From an uncultured Eubacteriales bacterium (GTDB taxonomy: Bacteria; Bacillota; Clostridia; Oscillospirales; Acutalibacteraceae), in contig ONIC01000002.1 of NCBI GenBank assembly GCA_900317815.1, positions 1 to 59,497 of the forward strand: a stretch of 59,497 nucleotides of DNA, in the 5' to 3' direction. The notes under the pieces were generated by a model, which had not been told where the DNA came from, made no database searches, and saw only the letters and a program-made list of their open reading frames with translations. Made by a program: the position numbers and the translations under genes. Positions 25,501 to 33,177 of the stretch are shown here, one piece after another (the first letter of the stretch is position 1; each line of letters opens with the position of its first letter).

Positions 25501-28070
25501 CGGTTATTGCGAGGATAACTGATTTCAGTAAGCCTGTATCGAGTATCGACACAAGTGCTGTAATTACCACTCAGCTCGAAAGGCAGCATTTGTGGGATCT
25601 TGTAAACACCTATTGCAGCAAGTACAATGTCCGACAGGAAGATATTGATAATTTGCTTCAGGTTGTCGAGGTGTCGTCCTTCTATAACTTCTCCGACCCT
25701 GCAGGCGGCTGTGTATACTACGCCGTTTACGCCGACACGGTTACGGTTAATTTCCACTTGATGTACGAACGCGGTACAACCGACAGTAACCATACTTGGG
25801 GCGGAGTTGCTGCGGACGAAACATACCAACCTGTTGAGAGAAACGACTCAGCTGACAATCGAAGACATTTGATATATACCCGAAACGTCGTAAAGGGCAG
25901 AATCGTAGTTAAGCCGAAGGCTCCGTCGTATAATGCTGCAAACAGTAACTACAACTTCCTTTACTGGCTGAAGGATGATTATTCACACACTGCAGTTAGT
26001 ATAGAACCATCTTCAGTTACACCGCATGATTTCTCAGTACCCGTTACAGAGAATCTTGACCTGTACACATCCTGGACTGAAAGGAAATTCTGTACGGTCA
26101 CTCTGGAGAAAAAGCTTGAAGGAACATATCAGCATAATGTAGGCGGCGAACAGGAAAGGTTTGTACTCTCGTATACTATAATAACGTACAGGTACTATGC
26201 GGTCGGAGGTGTAATTACCAGAACAGCCGGTCAGGAACTTAACCCGAGTATTGATCCGGTAAGCTCGTCTAAGACTATTCTTCCCAACAATCTGAACAAT
26301 ACAGACCAAACACTTAAAATACCATTGTATTATTGGACGAGTGGAAACTATCTCTATGAGCAGGAGATTCAAATATCCGAGAACGACTACGTTGCAAACG
26401 GGTATACACTGACTGTTGAGGGTGCAACAACATCCACTAACAAAGGCAAATACGAGACGGGAATATATTACTATGCACCCTTCTACAATTACGCAACGGG
26501 TGAAAATGAAATTAAATGCTTTACAAATTATAACGGCAGTCCTGTCTGGTCATATTATGTTGACAGCGAAAATTCACCCGTATTCTGGTCTAATACGTGG
26601 TATTCGAGCGGCAGTAATATCGGCTCCTCTTCAGCTATATCGGCGCCGACACAGCTTGATGTGAATAATCTCGTTTTCACGAACACTCGATATGCTGCCG
26701 TCAGATTCGTTAAGGTGGATAACGGAGGAGTAAACAGACTCAACGGCGGTGAGTTTACCATTCAAGGACTTGATGAAAACGATACACCGATCACTGACAG
26801 AGTGCTTACGATGACTGCCAAAAGCTTTACCGCTAACGGTGAATCAGCTCCGAAGCGAGGCAGAATGATAGCGAACAACAGCAGCAGTGCAGATGGTAAA
26901 CTCGCTTTTGATTTTGCAGAAGCCGAAGTCCTTTTCAAAGAGGACGGTAATTACCTGCTTACAGAAGTGAAGCCTCCGACAGGTTATGTTCTGCCTGAGA
27001 ATCCCGTTGTGCCGATACGTGTTAAAAACGGTTCTATAACAGCCGATGGCACTTATAACGGTACTGCGAACAATCTTCTTGTTTTCCAAAGACTTAGGGA
27101 GTGGAATAACCACGAGGTTACAGCGGATAACGAATTTGCACTCGTAGTCAAAGATGATCCTATAAAAACAAAAGTCGTTATTCAAAGCGTAGATTCAAGC
27201 GGTACTCCTATTACCGCACCGAACGCCTCGCGCTCTGCGGTATTCGGGTTATCGGGACACACTACCCAAACGGCAGAGATCATCGCCGATACCCTAACCG
27301 TGAACACATCTACAGCGAGAACAGCGGTAAAAGAGCTGTTGTATGGTGAATATACGCTTGAACAAACGACAACGCCAGGTGACGAATATAAGACCGCCGA
27401 GGAGATCTCGATTGTTATAGACGCAGGCGCAGCAAATGAGTCACCAACAATGGTTCGGGCAACCGGGGCAAGTGTTTACGGCGTGAAATTTGACAATACC
27501 ACTCAGATGTGTGTAGTGTCGGTCATAAACGAGGTCGAGGGCTACAACCTTACCGTTGCGAAGTATATTATCGGTGATGACACCGGTCAGTCGTTTACAG
27601 TAGAGATCACAGCGTCCGACGCAAGCAAGGTAAACGCTAAGTCATTCAACGTCAGACAGAAAACCACAGGAGACTTTGTAAGCGACACGCCGATAACTTT
27701 CACAAACGGAAAAGCTACGATCTCGTTAATAGCAGGTCAACAAAAAGAGATACGAGCGCTTCCCAAGGATATAACCTACACCGTTATAGAAATTGATGCG
27801 AACACATATTCCGCTCAATTTTACGCTTCACGAGCAACGGATCACAACACATCTGTGGGTACGCAGGTAACGGGCGGAATTTCCTTCTCGCTGACCTCTA
27901 ATATTCTCGCCGAGATCACTAACGATCTCCGCAAAACCCCAGCTCCAACCGCCGTCGGGCAGGTGAAGAGAGCCGCATTTGTCTCTCTTATTACACTCTG
28001 CACATTCGGCGCAGGAATATATCTCATGCTTTCAAAGCGCCGAAAGGAGGTAGGTTACGATGCGATCTAA
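19503..28070 (+). CDS. Giant multidomain surface protein, probable pilus tip adhesin (2855 residues)
   Basis: A signal peptide (residues 1-32) leads into a beta-rich N-terminal module (about 60-200). A long array follows of InlB-type (Listeria-Bacteroides) repeats marked by FxGW and LYAKW motifs (near residues 262, 390, 500, 600, 1275, 1600, 1995 and 2155). Residues 800-936 form a separate module that looks like a beta-trefoil (YLRR, YLRYY, LYVES). The C-terminal part has a SpaA-type domain (about 2395-2510, VRFVKVD with Lys and LLTEVKPPTGY with Glu, suited to an isopeptide bond). Two Cna-B or FctA-like domains follow (about 2555-2670 and 2680-2790). It ends in a sorting-signal-like tail: TPAPTAVGQ, a membrane helix, and SKRRKE. 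It is likely the large tip or ancillary pilin loaded by the sortase at 17889. Ligand unknown. Confidence 0.85.
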   Translation: MKKLINRVLSIITALVMIFLSIAPSITTAYADEAPAKDKVSTPDTPDSSLTEQTLTATIYQNGRYNTILDDDPTEITLTGNMPEGAVVKAYPVEYDLAPTERSDVPDKDGTPDAEGSVVLAYDISIFDGKTEFEPEGDSISVTFKSPELEQIDESDLSVIHLKDNGEEEEIIEKSADIGELTVETDGFSVFLIVKHENGDIVKPRVIFHYLNYIYTENNGEYTSSPYYFDTKSNTSPKVQVCSQIVKDGETLDYVPTPPDHNLSHFNGWYIVDKVSETNNNVTYTWPSDPTRQVFNQTVTVTMSAADQTGTAVTWSIGNITRRSYADAEGAVHVYLAPLYVNYRFVNFYDADNTLIARKLLVLDSNNKATMLISDMEATNLEGNYYFMGWSKMPFTRQNNQQDSTNTVSLYQDGYKKITYITLYQSDENTIQIYEGKTMTGTPLMSIASTVSGNVDLYAEYEQAHWVRFISGETGWGSLYVPADCLLGSTPASKLKVTERNGYRFEGWCCGYQDANGTIHYRLNDGNYVSAADNTHNLSDYCLVSNGTASQTVDGETVSYSPVVTGKNFEIMSGNPPVSTGNVGSGGSLTTIADTYLYAKWSPRLDTSYKVVIWKQKITDGVYLPDEDKTYDYYDMRTVDNVSSQTVIGTLEGTAAADALHFCDPSSQFNNPNGAFTGFDLGRYDSLNVAPDPQGTTVINVYYDRKVHTLHFQANYVNSYTWSVAEDDNGIQYGIVDGAYTELTRVSDGTYNKYEYSPAYKFSANEDPVMFGIVDGQYVQLIRSPIYEDREVDVPIYKQTNTLTAGSNYLIVNSNTAGSNQYALGRSGTDVVRDTVNINAGTTATDNKVYILPSEVYETSIWSVSGSYKFKNGTYYLRRSRSNDALNIATTDSNNTWSWDGNNNRLSNSNRYLRYYKNTFSLSTSTNIVYLYVESTMKEIQNTLVGYKYIYNGVEYTGSRFLPDGTAEYNDTRYTDAACTTVATTHGSGQYGKDSNGVIYPLIYTTGPKYKWTYVDDNGQTQTYTAKRFKRNNAAGSSWKDVYTITALYGQNIGSHFPISSWTGIHYNTGQRWDPQNFSSTQNTNGYQNAFEKVLVYIDSMPDSDVTFRLDTSSNTTKHLYYYIEPLPDADLTGLETRIYNGKTFVRYKKIDANYGYFTEREDYLNLNGFYKSADYVPQGYTYTGDTLPSGNADRTGSDVWGSGKGLYHIVCYYLRNSTNQKLTFAVNYPGGATFEEGNKVRSENMVYNNMPYEQPLTNYANVAVPTAPDHYTFDGWYEDMSCTKKFDFANEKMPNGNKVVYAKWYPKYYRVKIDPNGGQVAGTDRQNESTYFWLQYGTTIGRYSIERDYVEAEVTSQTANAAPQDYYYYRYVTFNGVEHSRIVYLGNNQYDLYCWHVDENDPNYSDHKDYEGIRPAYFREAEYISIYDYHTERDAFYQTLVNGFKKYDSTLTTTQAQALADAWDENYIDKSKYYRKLIPQNGDPSWSLVGWNRVDNEGTASETLTPYDFGTAVTGDVTLRADWRQSGQYYIRYNANMTQAESSTGVHVIAEFSSGHEIYDPVVPNSSDDIQGYADRAQTHAQIAPQNIRGGAGDNNVFQFEGWRVVNASGEPLDRNGNVITNGTGELFQPGDIVDVLHEQVSNSSGDTIYMEAYYSAISVSHRNPDVTSITLNPNTTQGGSIDPNAAVMPDWGKPGDSSIPYNSSEDVYEILFNNTQLNIDLNLFDYRKFFKNSENFFLLGFDEQPNPMLIKDENGNTTPYIPKYPADSVIAFDNRETLPNKLYAIWEPMVYTTFVNNTGADIRLDITGSTYTDIILVNDATKPYERSAIEHRDYIVVTAGKTLRIVVPHGQNGLLDVKFTNDHPGFLMDAFVTNPDQGLSNSQIADDLAYRAPDVRNQQTMFYSSVGITYRFEEEALPEATFDVNGGTWTHNYKGPTYSGGGTHSDSSLYTHLSGTTGTTDYGRFKIDVAKLNSTTKPSDPTPPTNSGRQFIGWTSDPVIARITDFSKPVSSIDTSAVITTQLERQHLWDLVNTYCSKYNVRQEDIDNLLQVVEVSSFYNFSDPAGGCVYYAVYADTVTVNFHLMYERGTTDSNHTWGGVAADETYQPVERNDSADNRRHLIYTRNVVKGRIVVKPKAPSYNAANSNYNFLYWLKDDYSHTAVSIEPSSVTPHDFSVPVTENLDLYTSWTERKFCTVTLEKKLEGTYQHNVGGEQERFVLSYTIITYRYYAVGGVITRTAGQELNPSIDPVSSSKTILPNNLNNTDQTLKIPLYYWTSGNYLYEQEIQISENDYVANGYTLTVEGATTSTNKGKYETGIYYYAPFYNYATGENEIKCFTNYNGSPVWSYYVDSENSPVFWSNTWYSSGSNIGSSSAISAPTQLDVNNLVFTNTRYAAVRFVKVDNGGVNRLNGGEFTIQGLDENDTPITDRVLTMTAKSFTANGESAPKRGRMIANNSSSADGKLAFDFAEAEVLFKEDGNYLLTEVKPPTGYVLPENPVVPIRVKNGSITADGTYNGTANNLLVFQRLREWNNHEVTADNEFALVVKDDPIKTKVVIQSVDSSGTPITAPNASRSAVFGLSGHTTQTAEIIADTLTVNTSTARTAVKELLYGEYTLEQTTTPGDEYKTAEEISIVIDAGAANESPTMVRATGASVYGVKFDNTTQMCVVSVINEVEGYNLTVAKYIIGDDTGQSFTVEITASDASKVNAKSFNVRQKTTGDFVSDTPITFTNGKATISLIAGQQKEIRALPKDITYTVIEIDANTYSAQFYASRATDHNTSVGTQVTGGISFSLTSNILAEITNDLRKTPAPTAVGQVKRAAFVSLITLCTFGAGIYLMLSKRRKEVGYDAI

Positions 28071-28205
28071 CTCCGTTTCGCTGCAAAGCAAGCACAAAGT
28101 GAGGAGCCGTGATAAGCCGCCGTGACAAAGTTTACCACGAGCTCTGAACATAATACAAAGTACGAAACAAACAGTTTTTATTTTTTTTAGAAAGGAATGA
28201 TTTTA

Positions 28206-29630
28206 ATGAAAAAGACGAAGTTTATGACAAGACTCGCCGCCGTAGTATTTGCACTTGCGATATTGTTTGCAATGAGCGTTCCGGCGTTTGCTGCGCAGGA
28301 TTTGACAAACGGCGAAGTTGGCGGATATACAACTGCCGACACGCAGAACGTTGATGACAAAGTAATCAATCTCAAGAAAGAGATCACCGTTTACAACCCC
28401 GACGAGGCGCTCGTTTACGGACCTGCAATTACTTATACTTACCAGATTGAACCTGCTTCCGGCACAGAATTGGTAACAATAACTGACGAGGTTAGAGATC
28501 ACGCATCCAATCTTGCAACTACCACAACTGCTCTTGCAGGTGTAACTACGGGTGTTACCATGACAGGTACTTCTGCAGATACTATAGCTTGGACAAATGC
28601 AGATATTCTTAATGCATCAACGACAGGTACTGCAAACTATAAAGATCTTACAATTGATTTTTCAAATGTTGTGTTTACTGCACCCGGAGTTTATCGTTAC
28701 AAAATCACAGAGACAGCTACAAGCTATATAACTTCCGGCGTAACTGACGGCGGTATCAGCAATGTTAGATACCTTGACGTTTATGTAATGAGATCTGCTT
28801 CCTACACCGATGGTACAGCGGCAACACAGTGGAAAGTATATGGCTATGTTTGTGTAAACAGTGATTCTGCGACAACTGCAATTACTCCTTCCTCTGCAGT
28901 TAATACAGTCAAGACAAACGGTTTTGTTGATACAAATACAGCCGAGAATACAAGTACAGCCGACGAATACCGCACATATAACCTTACACTTGGTAAGACA
29001 CTTAGCGGTGATGATACTATGAACAGCCACAAGTTCCCGTTTGATGCGACATGGACGGCAGGATCAGCTACAGGCACATTCCAGTTTATTGTTGAAGAAA
29101 CTGGCACTGCTCAGGTTGCTTCAAAGACCGCACAGACAGCTACAACGACAGTTAATGGAGCAACTGTTGCGGCGGATACTCTGTATAAGGTTGGTGGTGC
29201 TGATGCAGTTGGAACAACAGATAAGGACGGTACACCTTCAATTGCAAACGGTGGAACTATAAAGTACATTGGTATCCCGAATGGTACAAAGGTAGCTGTT
29301 ACAGAGAACAATGATGTAATGGGTACAACTTACGCAACAACAGCAACTGATAACTCTGCTGCTGTTGCATTCACGGGCGGCACAGCTGTTCTCTCTTCCG
29401 ATTCTAAAACAGCTACCATGGATCCGAACGATACAGCTATCTACGCTCAGGCAGCCGCACCTACAAATGACACAAATGTTGCTATCCAGTTTACAAACGC
29501 ACTTTCAATCATCTCTCCCACAGGTCTCGCATTCCGCATTGCTCCGTATGCTCTTATGCTCGCAGCAGGCGTTTCGCTGATCGTTCTCTTTATCAAGAGA
29601 AAGGAAAATGACGCAACCGATATGATCTAA
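28206..29630 (+). CDS. FctA-like (Spy0128-type) pilus backbone protein
   Basis: This 474-residue protein has signal peptide [29 protein letters not shown]. Domain 1 (about 50-220) has [12 protein letters not shown] near its start and [10 protein letters not shown] near its end, the Lys and Glu expected for an intramolecular isopeptide bond. Domain 2 (about 255-440) runs from [13 protein letters not shown] to VAIQFTNAL. The sorting signal is ISPTG, then a membrane helix and FIKRKEND. This matches FctA-type pilins polymerised by class B-like sortases. Coding is Thr/Ala-rich, as expected for a shaft protein. ATG 28206 follows GAAAGGA by 9 bases; an in-frame ATG at 28197 overlaps that site. A T-rich tract (28176-28188) precedes it without a clear stem. 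Confidence 0.9.
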   Translation: MKKTKFMTRLAAVVFALAILFAMSVPAFAAQDLTNGEVGGYTTADTQNVDDKVINLKKEITVYNPDEALVYGPAITYTYQIEPASGTELVTITDEVRDHASNLATTTTALAGVTTGVTMTGTSADTIAWTNADILNASTTGTANYKDLTIDFSNVVFTAPGVYRYKITETATSYITSGVTDGGISNVRYLDVYVMRSASYTDGTAATQWKVYGYVCVNSDSATTAITPSSAVNTVKTNGFVDTNTAENTSTADEYRTYNLTLGKTLSGDDTMNSHKFPFDATWTAGSATGTFQFIVEETGTAQVASKTAQTATTTVNGATVAADTLYKVGGADAVGTTDKDGTPSIANGGTIKYIGIPNGTKVAVTENNDVMGTTYATTATDNSAAVAFTGGTAVLSSDSKTATMDPNDTAIYAQAAAPTNDTNVAIQFTNALSIISPTGLAFRIAPYALMLAAGVSLIVLFIKRKENDATDMI

Positions 29631-29733
29631 GTCACGGCGGATCGTAAGGTACATACATCACAGCTTGAATAAGCCTTGAACCGAAAATGCCAAAGGGCAG
29701 ACGGGAAAGGGCGGATCTGAATCAGGCACGTTT

Positions 29734-29761
29734 CGGCGCAGGGTCAATAGGTCCTGCGCCG
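29734..29761. other. Perfect 9-bp GC hairpin after the pilin gene
   Basis: CGGCGCAGG (29734-29742) pairs with CCTGCGCCG (29753-29761) around a 10-base loop. No T tract follows, so it may stabilise the pilin mRNA 3' end or be a Rho-type or weak terminator. The next gene starts 27 bases later. Confidence 0.6.
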
Positions 29762-29788
29762 ATCTTACATAACTAAGGAGTAAAATAA

Positions 29789-30418
29789 ATGCTTGATTTT
29801 ATAGAGGTAAATACTCACAGCAGCATAAGGCTTGAGCTCGATCAGGTGTTATATGTAGATCCTTTTCATATCGAGCACGAATCTCATGATGCTGATATCA
29901 TTTTCATAACACACAGTCATTATGATCATTTGTCACCTGATGATATACGCAAGGTGAGTAAGACTGATACTGTACTTGTATGCCCTGAGTCAGTTCGGGA
30001 AGCGGATAATTTAGGCCTCAGCATTTTAAAAGTCGGCACACACGATCAACGCTCTGTGAAGGGTGTTGAGTTTGAAACTATCCCCGCATATAACAAGCTA
30101 AAACCTTTTCACCCAAGGTCAAAGGGCTGGATAGGGTATATTATAAATAGCAGAGATCAAGGACGAATTTATATAGCAGGCGACACGGACATTACCGATG
30201 AAAACAAACAGGTAAAATGCCGCATAGCAATGCTCCCTATCGGCGGTACATTTACGATCGATGCTAAACAGGCGGCAAAGCTTGCTAATATTATCAAGCC
30301 CGAGTATGTTATACCTGTCCATTACGGAAGCGTCGCAGGAAAGCCAGAAGATGCCGATACGTTTGCAGCATTAGTTGACAGCAGTGTGAGTGTGGTGCTG
30401 AAGGTAAAAAAATATTAG
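29789..30418 (+). CDS. MBL-fold metal-dependent hydrolase
   Basis: This 209-residue cytosolic protein has a metallo-beta-lactamase fold of the UPF0173/UlaG-like type. The metal motif is THSHYDHLSPDD (HxHxDH, about residues 46-57). IYIAGDTDITDE supplies the bridging Asp, and PEYVIPVHYGS the last His. YVDPFHIEHESHDADIIFITHSHYDH is characteristic of small members that replace longer domains. Substrate unknown. It starts behind TAAGGAG and precedes the Pr6Pr gene by 20 bp; the two may be co-transcribed. No promoter of its own is obvious. Confidence 0.88.
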   Translation: MLDFIEVNTHSSIRLELDQVLYVDPFHIEHESHDADIIFITHSHYDHLSPDDIRKVSKTDTVLVCPESVREADNLGLSILKVGTHDQRSVKGVEFETIPAYNKLKPFHPRSKGWIGYIINSRDQGRIYIAGDTDITDENKQVKCRIAMLPIGGTFTIDAKQAAKLANIIKPEYVIPVHYGSVAGKPEDADTFAALVDSSVSVVLKVKKY

Positions 30419-30437
30419 TATACTGCGAGGGTTAAAA

Positions 30438-31121
30438 ATGAGTTTTTCCAAACCGCAAAAGATCATATCTTACATTTTGAAGGTTATAGTAATTCTGTCG
30501 GCACTTATCGGTACGTTTTTGAGTTGGTACGGCGGACGTGATTCGTTTATGGGCGGCAGAACGGTTTTTATGTATTTTACTATCCAGTCCAATATTGCTC
30601 TTGCTGTAATATGTTTGATCGGGCTTATTAAGATGATCCTCGGAAAGCCGATAAGCGAGCTTTGGCTCGTCATAAAATATGTAGGGACTGTCTCGATCAC
30701 ATTAACAGGTGTAGTATTTTGCTTTGTTCTCGCACCTACTATACATCACGGTACGTGGAGTATCCAGAACATCTTGACACACGTTGTTGTTCCGATCGCA
30801 GGAATTCTCGATTTCTTTGTTACAGAAATAAGCGGCAGTATCAAAAAAAGACACGGCTTCTGGGTAATCCTCCCGCCGCTGCTTTACGCTATATATGCAA
30901 GTATAGGTTATGTAATGGGGTGGGAGTTTGCAAAAGGCTACAATTATCCGTATTTCTTCCTCAATTGGGGCAGTCCCGCAGGTGCATTTGGCTTCACAGA
31001 CGAGCTGCCATACATGGGCTGCGCATGGTGGATAATTGCTATCTTTTTTGCCTTGATAATTGTCGGGTACACCTATCTGGTCATTGTTTTTATTCTCAAA
31101 AAGCTTTTAAAAAAATCTTAG
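30438..31121 (+). CDS. Pr6Pr family membrane protein
   Basis: This 227-residue protein has six predicted membrane helices and the family pattern MYFTIQSNIALAVICLIGL in helix 2. A conserved APTIHHGTWSIQNILTHVVVPIAGILDFFV follows (His and Asp between helices 3 and 4), then GYVMGWEFAKGYNYPYFFLNW. The family is widespread in Firmicutes and Actinobacteria; its function is not established. It begins 20 bp after the MBL gene, with GCGAGGG upstream, and is followed after 12 bp by the ABM-domain gene. Confidence 0.85.
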   Translation: MSFSKPQKIISYILKVIVILSALIGTFLSWYGGRDSFMGGRTVFMYFTIQSNIALAVICLIGLIKMILGKPISELWLVIKYVGTVSITLTGVVFCFVLAPTIHHGTWSIQNILTHVVVPIAGILDFFVTEISGSIKKRHGFWVILPPLLYAIYASIGYVMGWEFAKGYNYPYFFLNWGSPAGAFGFTDELPYMGCAWWIIAIFFALIIVGYTYLVIVFILKKLLKKS

Positions 31122-31133
31122 GGAGTAAGTGAA

Positions 31134-31433
31134 ATGAAAAAACGATTGGAAGTCCATTATTATATAAAGCACGGTAAAAGACACGAGTTCTATAATTCAA
31201 TTATTGAGAATGGAATAGCCGCCGATTCATGCAGTGAAGAAGGTAATGAACAATATGACTACTATTTTAGTACAGAAAATGAAGATGAACTTTTATTGCT
31301 CGAAATGTGGTCATCAGAGGAGGCGTTAGCTGCTCACAGCCTGACTAAACATTTTGAGAGGCTTAAAGCAATCAAGGATGAATTCGTCACAGATACAGTG
31401 ATTAATCGCTTTGATATTCCTGATAAAGAATAA
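31134..31433 (+). CDS. Antibiotic biosynthesis monooxygenase (ABM) domain protein
   Basis: This 99-residue protein has the ferredoxin-like ABM fold. It begins with VHYYIKHGKRHEFYNSIIENGIAADS, then EQYDYYFSTENEDELLLLEMWSSEEALAAHSLTKHFERLKAI. The EMW and AHxxTxHF patterns are typical of the quinol-monooxygenase-like YgiN group. Many act on small aromatics or in stress response, and the substrate here is unknown. It starts 12 bp after the Pr6Pr gene and ends at a strong terminator (31440-31473), closing the short unit. Confidence 0.85.
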   Translation: MKKRLEVHYYIKHGKRHEFYNSIIENGIAADSCSEEGNEQYDYYFSTENEDELLLLEMWSSEEALAAHSLTKHFERLKAIKDEFVTDTVINRFDIPDKE

Positions 31434-31439
31434 AAACAC

Positions 31440-31473
31440 AACAGGACTTCTGCATAGGAAAGTCCTGTTTTTT
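31440..31473 (+). terminator. Terminator after the ABM gene
   Basis: AACAGGACTT (31440-31449) pairs with AAGTCCTGTT (31460-31469) and is followed by a T tract. Confidence 0.92.
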
Positions 31474-31522
31474 ACTTGGACTTCACATTTAAACGTTTTT
31501 TCTATTTTGCTAATATCGAATA

Positions 31523-31540
31523 ATTGATAAATATATCAAT
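31523..31540. promoter_or_regulatory. Palindrome, possible operator (distal)
   Basis: ATTGATA-AATA-TATCAAT is a perfect 7-4-7 inverted repeat about 110 bp upstream of the -35 box of the exopolysaccharide operon. A second palindrome with the same geometry lies 42 bp away. The region is very AT-rich, which raises the chance of coincidence. Confidence 0.45.
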
Positions 31541-31564
31541 AGAATGTTTTATCGGTCACGCAAA

Positions 31565-31582
31565 ATTGTTATAAATAACAAT
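31565..31582. promoter_or_regulatory. Palindrome, possible operator (proximal)
   Basis: ATTGTTA-TAAA-TAACAAT is a perfect 7-4-7 inverted repeat, centred 42 bp (four helical turns) from the palindrome at 31523-31540 and about 60 bp upstream of the -35 box. It starts with the same ATTG and ends with the same CAAT. Confidence 0.45.
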
Positions 31583-31642
31583 AGATAAACAACAAATGAG
31601 CATTAATATGTATTTAAATACCGAATAATGCAAATAAATTGA

Positions 31643-31671
31643 TTGACATTTTTCGAGTGTCATTTTATAAT
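31643..31671 (+). promoter_or_regulatory. Promoter of the exopolysaccharide operon
   Basis: A perfect TTGACA (31643-31648) and perfect TATAAT (31666-31671) have a 17-bp spacer. The leader to the GTG at 31776 is about 100 nt and contains the hairpin at 31722-31755. Confidence 0.92.
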
Positions 31672-31721
31672 TAATCCATAGAAAATATGTTTATGTAGCT
31701 TGAAAGACAAAACAAATAATC

Positions 31722-31755
31722 AGAAAGCTGAATTCTTATGACTGTTCAGCTTTCT
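31722..31755 (+). other. Hairpin in the leader of the exopolysaccharide operon
   Basis: AGAAAGCTGAA (31722-31732) pairs perfectly with TTCAGCTTTCT (31745-31755), an 11-bp stem. It is followed by ACTTCTACGG rather than a T run, so it is more likely an mRNA-stability or translation element than a terminator. The GTG start is 20 bases downstream. Confidence 0.65.
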
Positions 31756-31775
31756 ACTTCTACGGTGGTGATATT

Positions 31776-32471
31776 GTGAACAAGGTACTAAGAGAAGAAA
31801 AGAAATTTCTGATAAGTATTGCCGATTTCCTTGAAACAAGCGCTCGTCTTGAAAAGGTGATGCTTCAGGATCCTCATAACGGAACACACGGATATATCAT
31901 CCGTTCACTTTATTATGATACGCCCTATGACACAGATTATTTTGAAAAAAATGCCGGAGTTGAGCTTAGACGAAAGATCAGACTTAGATGTTATGATCCC
32001 AAGCAGGATTTTGCAATGCTTGAAATGAAGCAAAAGCAGGGCGCCCGTCAGATGAAACGCTCACTCAAAGTTTCCCGCGAGGATGCTCAGCACCTGATAA
32101 AAGGCAACTACACACCGCTGCTGCATTATAATGAGCCTTTCGCAGCCGAGGTCTACGCATTGATGCGAACCCGCGCATACATTCCAAAGACGATCGTTCA
32201 GTATAACCGTAAGGCATTTATCGCAAAAGAGAACAAGATACGTGTGACATTTGATAATCGCATTGTCGCTACCGAAAGCTGTTTTGATCTTTTTTCCGAG
32301 AAGCTCAATATGAACCCTGTGCTGGATCCCTATGATGTTGTACTTGAAGTCAAGTTCAACGGCTTTTTGCTCAATTATATTCAGGATATGATAAACAGTA
32401 TCGACAAAAGCGAGCTGTCGGTCAGTAAATATGTACTTGCACGACAAAATGCTTATCAGACACATTTATAA
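31776..32471 (+). CDS. VTC-domain (polyphosphate polymerase-like) protein
   Basis: This 231-residue protein is a stand-alone VTC domain of the CYTH/tunnel-fold superfamily. It has EEKKFLIS at the N-terminus, SLYYDTPYDTDYFEK, RRKIRLRCYD, LEMKQKQGARQMKRS and LEVKFNGFLL, which supply the basic and acidic residues lining the tunnel. Yeast Vtc4 makes polyphosphate from ATP with this fold. In bacteria the gene often sits with DUF4956 and CotH genes, as here, where its reaction is unproven. The start is GTG 31776 behind GGTGGTGA. It is the first gene of a seven-gene operon. Confidence 0.9.
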   Translation: MNKVLREEKKFLISIADFLETSARLEKVMLQDPHNGTHGYIIRSLYYDTPYDTDYFEKNAGVELRRKIRLRCYDPKQDFAMLEMKQKQGARQMKRSLKVSREDAQHLIKGNYTPLLHYNEPFAAEVYALMRTRAYIPKTIVQYNRKAFIAKENKIRVTFDNRIVATESCFDLFSEKLNMNPVLDPYDVVLEVKFNGFLLNYIQDMINSIDKSELSVSKYVLARQNAYQTHL

Positions 32472-32487
32472 AAGGAGAGTATCTGAA

Positions 32488-33165
32488 ATGAAAGAAAGAA
32501 TCTATCATTTGTTTGAAAACAGCGGTGAGCTTTCGCCTCAGGTGATATTACTCAACATAATCATGGCGGCAGTTCTGGGAATGTTTATCTTTTTCTCATA
32601 CATGATTACCCACAAGGGAACGATTTACAGTAAAAAATTCAATGCCTCACTCGTAGTTCTGACAGTTCTTACAGGAACAGTGATGACGGTCATTGGAAAT
32701 AATATAGCACTTTCTCTCGGAATGGTCGGTGCTTTATCCATAGTGAGATTCAGAACAGCTATAAAAGACAGCCGCGATACAGTTTACATATTCTGGACCG
32801 TGATCGTAGGTATTTGCTGCGGCGTCGGAGATTATGTTGTAGCCGCTATAGGCAGCGCAGTTACGTTCCTTGTGCTTCTTGTGTTCGGTCTTATCAAGAG
32901 CGACAACCGTATGCTGCTTATAATCCGCGCTTCCCGAAAGCGTCAATCTGCTATTCAGGCGTATGTATTCCAGACATTTTCTCATAAGGCTATCCTCCGT
33001 GTCAGGAATACAGATGATGAGAATGTTGAGTTTATCTATGAGATAACCTCGAAGCAGCTTCAGGAAGTAGAAAACAACAACGATGATTTTATCGACTCTA
33101 TCTATCAGCTCGGCGGGATAGAATACGTAAATGTAGTTATGCAGAATGATGAGGTATCTAACTAA
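32488..33165 (+). CDS. DUF4956 membrane protein
   Basis: This 225-residue protein has about four membrane helices in its first half (LLNIIMAAVLGMFIFFSYMI, VVLTVLTGTVMTVIG, the GALSIVRFRTAIKDSRDTVYIFW segment and AAIGSAVTFLVLLVFGLI) and a cytoplasmic C-terminal domain. The GALSIVRFRTAIKD block is the hallmark of DUF4956. The family pairs with VTC-domain proteins across bacteria, and its biochemical role is unknown. ATG 32488 follows AAAGGAGAG, 17 bp after the VTC stop. Confidence 0.9.
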   Translation: MKERIYHLFENSGELSPQVILLNIIMAAVLGMFIFFSYMITHKGTIYSKKFNASLVVLTVLTGTVMTVIGNNIALSLGMVGALSIVRFRTAIKDSRDTVYIFWTVIVGICCGVGDYVVAAIGSAVTFLVLLVFGLIKSDNRMLLIIRASRKRQSAIQAYVFQTFSHKAILRVRNTDDENVEFIYEITSKQLQEVENNNDDFIDSIYQLGGIEYVNVVMQNDEVSN

Positions 33166-33177
33166 TAGGGTGGGATC

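Noticed and set aside
29734-29761. The strong hairpin after the pilin gene as an intrinsic terminator.
   Set aside because: No T tract follows the stem, so it is listed only as a hairpin.
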